Source of the DNA: Rhizobium subbaraonis
GTDB lineage: Bacteria > Pseudomonadota > Alphaproteobacteria > Rhizobiales > Rhizobiaceae
Direction: 5' to 3'
DNA: 64,000 nt
Assembly (NCBI RefSeq): GCF_900220975.1
Contig: NZ_OBQD01000005.1
Coordinates: 263,447-327,446, forward strand
Notes under the pieces: model-generated
Seen by the model: the letters and a program-made list of their open reading frames with translations, nothing else
The model's database searches: none
Told to the model about the DNA's origin: nothing
Program-made: the position numbers and the translations under genes
Part shown: positions 60,003 through 64,000 of the stretch, piece after piece
Position numbering within the stretch: the stretch's first letter is position 1
Layout: each line of letters starts with the position of its first letter

Positions 60003-62090
60003 ATGGACGATAACAACGATCTCTTCGCCAATCTCGACAGCACGCAGAAGCCTGCGCCCACCGCAGGACCGCGGCCGGCAGCGGCCACGCCCGCCGCTGC
60101 GGTCCCTCCGGCGGCAGCACCGTCCGCAACCGCGCGCCCGGCGACCCCGGCGAGCGACGGCAGCGGTTATGACGCCTCGGCGATCCGCGTGCTCGAGGGA
60201 CTGGAACCGGTGCGCATGCGCCCGGGCATGTATATCGGCGGCACCGACGAAAAGGCGCTGCATCACCTTTTCGCCGAGGTGATCGACAACTCGATGGACG
60301 AGGCAGTCGCCGGCCACGCCAACTTCATCGAGGTCTCGCTCGATGCCGAAGGCTTCCTGACCGTTTCGGACAACGGCCGCGGCATCCCGGTCGAAAACCA
60401 CCCGCAGATGCCCGGCAAGTCAACGCTGGAAGTGATCCTGACGGTGCTGCATGCCGGCGGCAAGTTCGACGGAAAGGCCTATGAGACCTCGGGCGGCCTG
60501 CACGGCGTCGGCGTCTCCGTCGTCAACGCGCTCTCCGACCATCTGGAAGTCGAGGTTGCCCGCAACCGAAAGCTCTACCGCCAGCGCTTCTCGCGCGGCG
60601 TCCCGCAGGGGCCGCTGGAAGAAGTCGGCGACGTCCAGAACCGCCGCGGCACCAAGGTGCGCTTCCATCCCGACCCGGAGATTTTCGGTGCGCACGCCCG
60701 TTTCGATCCCGCCCGCGTCTTCCGCATGGCCCGGTCGAAAGCCTATCTTTTCGGCGGCGTCGAGATCCGCTGGAGCTGCGATCCGGCCCTTCTGCAGGAA
60801 GGATCCGAAACACCCGAGAAGGCCGTCTTCCATTTCCCCGGCGGCTTGAAGGACTATCTCCAGGCCACGCTTGGCAAGGAATATACCGTCACCCGCGAGA
60901 TCTTCGCCGGCAAGACGGAGAAATCCGGCGGCCACGGCGCGCTGGAATGGGCCGTCACCTGGTATGGCGGCGACAGCATGATCCATTCCTACTGCAACAC
61001 CATCCCGACCGCCGATGGCGGCACGCACGAGGCGGGCCTGCGTATCGCGCTCACCAAGGGCCTGAAGAACTATGCCGAACTGACGCAGAACAAGCGCGCG
61101 GCGATCGTGACCACCGACGACGTGATGATCTCCGCCGTCGGCATGCTGTCGGTCTTCATCCGCGAGCCGGAATTCGTCGGCCAGACGAAGGACAAGCTCG
61201 CCACCGTCGAGGCCCAGCGTATCGTCGAAAACGCACTGCGCGACCCCTTCGACCACTACCTCGCCGACAATCCGGCCGAGGCCGCAAAGTTGCTGGAGTG
61301 GGTGATCGAGCGCGCCGAGGAGCGCGTGCGCCGCCGCAAGGAAAAGGAAGTCAACCGCAAGACGGCTGTGCGCAAGCTGCGCCTTCCCGGGAAGCTTGCC
61401 GACTGCTCGCAGAACTCCGCCGACGGCGCCGAACTCTTCATCGTCGAGGGCGACTCGGCTGGTGGCTCCGCCAAGCAGGCCCGCAACCGCTCCAACCAGG
61501 CGATCCTTCCCCTGCGCGGCAAGATCCTCAACGTCGCGAGTGCCGGCCGCGAGAAGCTTGGCGCAAACCAGCAGCTCGCCGACCTGATCCAGGCGCTCGG
61601 CTGCGGCACACGGTCGAAGTACCGCGAGGAAGACCTGCGCTACGAGCGCGTCATCGTCATGACCGATGCGGACGTCGACGGCGCACACATCGCCTCGCTG
61701 CTGATCACCTTCTTCTACCAGGAGATGCCGGATCTGATCCGAGGCGGGCATCTCTTTCTGGCCGTTCCTCCGCTCTACCGGCTCAGCCAGGGCGCCAAGG
61801 TCGCCTATGCCCGCGACGACGCCCATCGCGAACAGCTGATGCGAACGGAATTCTCCGGCCGCGGCAAGGTCGAGATCGGCCGTTTCAAGGGCCTCGGCGA
61901 GATGCTGCCGTCGCAGCTGAAGGAAACGACCATGGACCCCACAAAGCGGACGCTGCTGAAAGTCGAGGTCGACGACGTCGATTTCGAAGGCACGCGCGAC
62001 GCGGTGGACAATCTCATGGGCACCAAGGCCGACGCGCGCTTCCGCTTCATCCAGGAACGCGCGGCCTTCGCCGAAAACCTCGACATCTGA
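60003..62090 (+). CDS. parE: DNA topoisomerase IV subunit B
   Basis: ATPase subunit of the decatenase topoisomerase IV. The 695-residue protein has an extra Ala/Pro-rich N-terminal region of about 50 residues, then the GHKL ATPase with RPGMYIGGTD, EVIDNSMDEA and DNGRGIPV, and GGLHGVGVSVVNAL. The TOPRIM domain has EGDSAGGSAKQARNR and DADVDGAH, and the C terminus has RFKGLGEM. Size and the ParE-like C terminus separate it from GyrB, which is about 800 residues. Confidence 0.95.
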   Translation: MDDNNDLFANLDSTQKPAPTAGPRPAAATPAAAVPPAAAPSATARPATPASDGSGYDASAIRVLEGLEPVRMRPGMYIGGTDEKALHHLFAEVIDNSMDEAVAGHANFIEVSLDAEGFLTVSDNGRGIPVENHPQMPGKSTLEVILTVLHAGGKFDGKAYETSGGLHGVGVSVVNALSDHLEVEVARNRKLYRQRFSRGVPQGPLEEVGDVQNRRGTKVRFHPDPEIFGAHARFDPARVFRMARSKAYLFGGVEIRWSCDPALLQEGSETPEKAVFHFPGGLKDYLQATLGKEYTVTREIFAGKTEKSGGHGALEWAVTWYGGDSMIHSYCNTIPTADGGTHEAGLRIALTKGLKNYAELTQNKRAAIVTTDDVMISAVGMLSVFIREPEFVGQTKDKLATVEAQRIVENALRDPFDHYLADNPAEAAKLLEWVIERAEERVRRRKEKEVNRKTAVRKLRLPGKLADCSQNSADGAELFIVEGDSAGGSAKQARNRSNQAILPLRGKILNVASAGREKLGANQQLADLIQALGCGTRSKYREEDLRYERVIVMTDADVDGAHIASLLITFFYQEMPDLIRGGHLFLAVPPLYRLSQGAKVAYARDDAHREQLMRTEFSGRGKVEIGRFKGLGEMLPSQLKETTMDPTKRTLLKVEVDDVDFEGTRDAVDNLMGTKADARFRFIQERAAFAENLDI

Positions 62091-62227
62091 TTGCAATTCG
62101 GCACGCCACAATTTCGCGGAATTGCCAGGGTCTAAGACCGCCACCGGTGCGCGCGTGGCGAGTCTTTCCGGTCGTTCGCGAGCAGCCCTGCGGACGTTGC
62201 GTCCCGGTTTGCAGGAAGGAAACGTCC

Positions 62228-62659
62228 ATGAAGGCAGCTCTCATCGTCATGACCATACTGGGCTGCGACGATTCGGTGACCCAGTGCCACTATATCGATA
62301 CTGTCGATACCACATGGCAGACGGTCGCGCTGTGCGATGCCCAGTCGGAAGCGCAGATAACCCGCTATCAGAACAGCAATTATCCCGTGGTCGTGGCAGT
62401 CTGCGAAACCAACGGCAACCAGCACAACGCCGACGCGCAGGAAGATGTCGCCTCCTCGCCGGACAGTCAGGCTGCGTCGGCGCCGACGCCCACACTGGGA
62501 ACGGAGACGCCGGCAACAGATGCCGGCCTGGCATCCCGCACGCTGACGATGCTGCGGCAGCACCTTCCCGACGCGCCGTCGCTGCGCGAGACAGTGGCGA
62601 AACCCTTCCGCTATGCGGAAGACGGCTACAGCTGGGTAGTGCGGAAATTCTCGGATTGA
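62228..62659 (+). CDS. Hypothetical protein, four cysteines in N-terminal half
   Basis: 143-residue protein of no family I can name. AGGAAGGA precedes ATG 62228, so the start is well supported. Four Cys lie in the first 60 residues (Cys13, Cys20, Cys36 and Cys59, in GCDDSVTQC, VALC and VAVC), followed by a Ser/Ala/Thr/Pro-rich middle of about 40 residues and a C-terminal basic helix ending VVRKFSD. The N terminus is hydrophobic for only 10 residues, too short for a clear signal peptide. It follows parE by 137 bp on the same strand. Confidence 0.78.
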   Translation: MKAALIVMTILGCDDSVTQCHYIDTVDTTWQTVALCDAQSEAQITRYQNSNYPVVVAVCETNGNQHNADAQEDVASSPDSQAASAPTPTLGTETPATDAGLASRTLTMLRQHLPDAPSLRETVAKPFRYAEDGYSWVVRKFSD

Positions 62660-62743
62660 GATCAGGCATCAGGCCCCGGTCACACTCGCAACAGCCCAGC
62701 ATGGGCCCGACCCAAGCCCAACCCGCGAGATGACAGGCAAGCC

Positions 62744-63871
62744 TTACGCCGCGTCGGCGGACGCAAGCGTCGCGAAGCTTCGTGCCGACTGCCGCTTCTC
62801 CGCCATCGCGAGCCCCTCGATCATGTCGAGCAATGCCTCGGCCGCAGCGCTCCGCGCCTCGCGTGTCTTGGCGGCCAGCCGCGCCGTGACCGTCATCTGA
62901 CCGCTCCCGGCCTTCGCATCGTTGCGCCAAAGCAGAACCGCCTCGGCAAACAACGCGCTGATGTCGCCACCAAGCCCGGTCGTTTCGAACAGGGCGCAGA
63001 TGGCGGCCTGACGTCCGTCGGCAAGGATCGAGCGCACGCGCCGCTCGTTCTGCCCGGAAAGATTGACGATCGCGGCGGCGAAGAATTCCACCCGGCCCGC
63101 ACAAAGCGACTGCATCAGTAGCACCGGGGTCAGCCTGCCGGAGATGCGAAGATGTTCGACGAGGCCGGCAAGTTCGGCCTGCGGGATATCTGCGGCCAAA
63201 CCGATCGTGGCGAGGTCGCAGGCCTCCCGGGTGATCCGCGTGATCCGGCTGCCGCCTACGACGGCTTGCACGATCGAGCTACCGGCCAGTGCCGCCCCGA
63301 CTTTTTCCACCAGCGCGTGACGGGCATCGCTGGGCAGGTCTTCGCGATCGAGCACGCGCGCGCGGATTTCGGCATCGTCCCCATGTCGTTCGCAGATCCG
63401 CTTGAGCGTTCGGGGCGAAATCGCAGCAGTATCGCCGTCGAGCAGCGTCAAGGCATCGAAGACGCTGCCGACTTCGATCAGGGCCGCACAGACAGCGCGC
63501 GACAGGTTCGGCCGGTGCGCAATCAGAGAACGGGTGAAATCGCTGCCGCGCGCGGCGAGATCGACAAGATCGGCATCCGTAAGCACTGGAGAACGCAGGA
63601 TGATCTGCGCGGCGATCTCCGGCTGGTCTTCCGAAAGCGGCAGGATCACGGCACGCGGCGCTTCCGGATAGTCCGCCAGCGCCTCGGCCAGCGCCAGGCG
63701 CACTTTCGGCGCCGGGTCGTCCAGCAGGAAGATCATCGCCATCTCGGCGGAATGTCGCTCGTCATATCCGATCGAGGCGTTCGAATAAGCCCGCGCCAGG
63801 GCGCCGGCCGCCCGCGCCCGATCGCCGGCCTTGGCTGTTTCCACCCATCGGAGAAAGGCATTGATGATCAA
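62744..63871 (-). CDS. DUF2336 domain protein
   Basis: 375-residue soluble helical protein with HEAT-like repeats, matching DUF2336, an alphaproteobacterial family of unknown role. Repeats appear as LLDDPAPKVRLALAEALAD and DLVDLAARGSDFTRSLIAHR, then SLCAGRVEFFAAAIVNLSGQ. The start is TTG 63871 since no ATG occurs before an upstream stop; homologues begin at this point. It is convergent with the plus-strand hypothetical gene. Confidence 0.85.
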   Translation of the reverse strand: MIINAFLRWVETAKAGDRARAAGALARAYSNASIGYDERHSAEMAMIFLLDDPAPKVRLALAEALADYPEAPRAVILPLSEDQPEIAAQIILRSPVLTDADLVDLAARGSDFTRSLIAHRPNLSRAVCAALIEVGSVFDALTLLDGDTAAISPRTLKRICERHGDDAEIRARVLDREDLPSDARHALVEKVGAALAGSSIVQAVVGGSRITRITREACDLATIGLAADIPQAELAGLVEHLRISGRLTPVLLMQSLCAGRVEFFAAAIVNLSGQNERRVRSILADGRQAAICALFETTGLGGDISALFAEAVLLWRNDAKAGSGQMTVTARLAAKTREARSAAAEALLDMIEGLAMAEKRQSARSFATLASADAA

Positions 63872-64000
63872 GGTTTGCCCCAGCGTCTCGGATTCTTGTG
63901 CGATGGGAGAAAGCTAGCTGGAAATAGATTACGTTTGGTTCACCACGTTTGTTAACGCCGTCGCCGCCGAACCGTTATTGCAGTGCATGTCCCGCAGGTA

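Overview
The window looks like core chromosome of an alphaproteobacterium of the order Hyphomicrobiales (Rhizobiales), most likely family Rhizobiaceae (Rhizobium, Ensifer/Sinorhizobium or a close genus). The basis is GC-rich coding with long opposite-strand shadow frames, the gene orders dusB-ntrB-ntrC-ntrY-ntrX-trkA-dat-hfq-hflX and pdhA-pdhB-pdhC-lpdA-lipA, a lipoyl domain on the E1 beta subunit, a fused ispDF, and several families typical of the group (EipB/DUF1849, DUF934, DUF2849, DUF2336). This placement rests on recognised gene content, not on a database search. I see no rRNA, tRNA, CRISPR array, prophage, insertion sequence or plasmid gene.

Layout. 1-6.3 kb (minus strand): envelope and translation block rpsB-tsf-pyrH-frr-uppS-cdsA-rseP. 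6.5-11.5 kb: an EipB-like periplasmic protein, then a plus-strand run (RidA, glycerophosphodiesterase, COG3146 acyltransferase, HIT protein) converging on azlCD. 11.6-14.5 kb: clpS-clpA. 14.8-19.8 kb: ferredoxin-NADP reductase next to a sulfite-reduction operon cysG-DUF2849-cysI-DUF934. 20.0-22.3 kb (plus): a zinc deaminase, MazG and a NUDT22-like Nudix protein. 22.3-33.8 kb (minus): the nitrogen two-component block (dusB-ntrB-ntrC, ntrY-ntrX), trkA, a D-amino-acid transaminase, hfq and hflX. 34.0-35.7 kb (plus): ispDF and a CinA-C/PncC amidase. 35.7-50.6 kb (minus): a small membrane ORF, a COQ10-like protein, a PLP decarboxylase, a P-loop kinase, lipA, lpdA, pdhABC, ftsB, eno, kdsA and a VOC protein. 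51.4-54.1 kb (plus): four genes joined by ATGA overlaps that look like a compact accessory phospholipid pathway (acyltransferase, CDP-DAG synthase, small membrane protein, CDP-alcohol transferase). 54.3-59.8 kb (minus): an esterase, pyrG, secG, tpiA and a second exported hydrolase. 60.0-64.0 kb: parE, a Cys-containing hypothetical and a DUF2336 protein.

How the genes work together. pdhABC, lpdA, lipA, eno and tpiA serve lower glycolysis and acetyl-CoA formation. cysG makes siroheme for cysI, which probably takes electrons from ferredoxin kept reduced by fpr. The two Ntr systems and trkA form a nitrogen and ion homeostasis block. cdsA, uppS, kdsA, rseP, ftsB and eipB serve the envelope.

The best candidate for an under-described system is the four-gene lipid cassette at 51386-54061. 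Its terminal transferase has a CDP-alcohol motif that departs from the textbook form at three positions, and its third gene is an unknown small membrane protein. Other points of interest are the NUDT22-like Nudix gene, NtrX without a GAFTGA loop beside NtrC that has one, the near-duplicate lipoyl domains of pdhB and pdhC, and a 736-bp structured gap at 50650-51385.
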